Source: Thiothrix sp. (GTDB lineage: Bacteria; Pseudomonadota; Gammaproteobacteria; Thiotrichales; Thiotrichaceae). Taken from it: a DNA stretch of 64,000 bases. The notes under the pieces are model-generated. The model saw nothing but the letters and a program-made list of their open reading frames with translations, was not told where the DNA came from and did no database searches. A program made the translations under genes and the position numbers. Every line of letters starts with the position of its first letter. Position 1 is the first letter of the stretch. This document shows positions 63,770 through 64,000 of this stretch, piece by piece. The stretch is from assembly GCA_008015155.1 (NCBI GenBank), contig SSFA01000013.1, forward strand, positions 62,001 through 126,000, given 5' to 3'.

Positions 63770-64000
63770 ATGAAATACGACGTATATGGCATTGGCAATG
63801 CGCTAGTAGATAAAGAATTTGAAGTGACCGACGAATTTTTAAAGACTGAAGGTATCGAGAAAGGTTTAATGACCCTCATCGATGAAGCGCGCCATAATCA
63901 TTTGTTGGCTAGCCTCAAACAGAACTTTGGCCTAAAAAAGCGTGCTAGCGGTGGCTCTGCTGCTAATAGTATTGTGGCGGTCAGTCAATTTGGCGGCAAA
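63770..64000 (+). CDS. Adenosine kinase-like PfkB carbohydrate kinase (partial, N-terminus)
   Basis: 77 codons are visible before the window ends. [23 protein letters not shown] and the [18 protein letters not shown] motif are typical of the PfkB/ribokinase family; the ADK-like opening fits adenosine kinase, which makes AMP. The rest, including the catalytic DTxGAGD, lies beyond the edge. Confidence 0.85.
   Translation, partial: MKYDVYGIGNALVDKEFEVTDEFLKTEGIEKGLMTLIDEARHNHLLASLKQNFGLKKRASGGSAANSIVAVSQFGGK

Overview
The window reads as chromosome from a gammaproteobacterium. The supporting genes are PilU, FimV, the YfhM/PbpC pair, BaeSR, RF3 and DsbB. Base composition is moderate, with slightly more A+T than G+C by eye. 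I suspect a Thiotrichales relative from the overall gene mix, but nothing here proves it. Genes are densely packed on both strands. I saw no rRNA, tRNA, insertion sequence or CRISPR array.

Left part (1-8.5 kb): a truncated patatin-like lipase, the twitching ATPase pilU, nadA, a thiO-type oxidase, a small secreted protein, and a lemA gene beside a GIDE-like membrane protein carrying an EF-hand. A small accessory patch follows: a VapBC-type toxin-antitoxin pair, a decayed formylglycine-enzyme-like pseudogene and a BrnTA pair. Next (8.5-25.9 kb): prfC, a TetR-MFP-RND efflux operon, a Tat-exported vanadium-haloperoxidase-like protein, a giant alpha-2-macroglobulin lipoprotein and penicillin-binding protein 1C.

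Centre (25.9-39.9 kb): the main discovery, a retron. Two 234-base non-coding RNAs lie in tandem (25968-26201 and 26320-26553). Each has its own promoter, complementary a1/a2 ends, a TAGC branch-point motif right after a1, and a long inverted-repeat msd. Their scaffolds are almost identical, but the two 20-base arms of the msd stem differ at 12 of 20 positions each, and the changes compensate one another. Downstream is a tight five-gene operon: a HEAT-repeat protein with an embedded BRCT domain, a 2159-residue WD40-plus-HEAT protein, a winged-helix SWIM zinc-finger protein, a reverse transcriptase with the retron hallmarks NAxxH and VTG as well as YADD, and a DUF4259 protein. The ARM/HEAT + WH-SWIM + RT combination matches what I remember as retron type XIII, a class predicted to be anti-phage. 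The duplicated ncRNA with covarying arms, the BRCT domain and the DUF4259 gene are what look new.

Right part (40-64 kb): a Cache-domain secreted protein, a DCC thiol oxidoreductase, a cluster of small-molecule oxidoreductases and regulators (LysR, HxlR, GlxA, MFS), an SH3 secreted protein, sodC, and the sulfate-assimilation genes cysIH with a divergent helix-turn-helix regulator. These are followed by a GST, a DUF924 protein, dsbB, baeRS, an HPP membrane protein and lexA. lexA is preceded by two tandem GTTC-N7-GTTC boxes, and a near match to this box sits in the promoter of the second retron ncRNA. Two unknown membrane proteins, fimV and a lipase follow. A 430-base intergenic region with a phased DnaA-box cluster comes next, then the start of an adenosine-kinase-like gene at the right edge.
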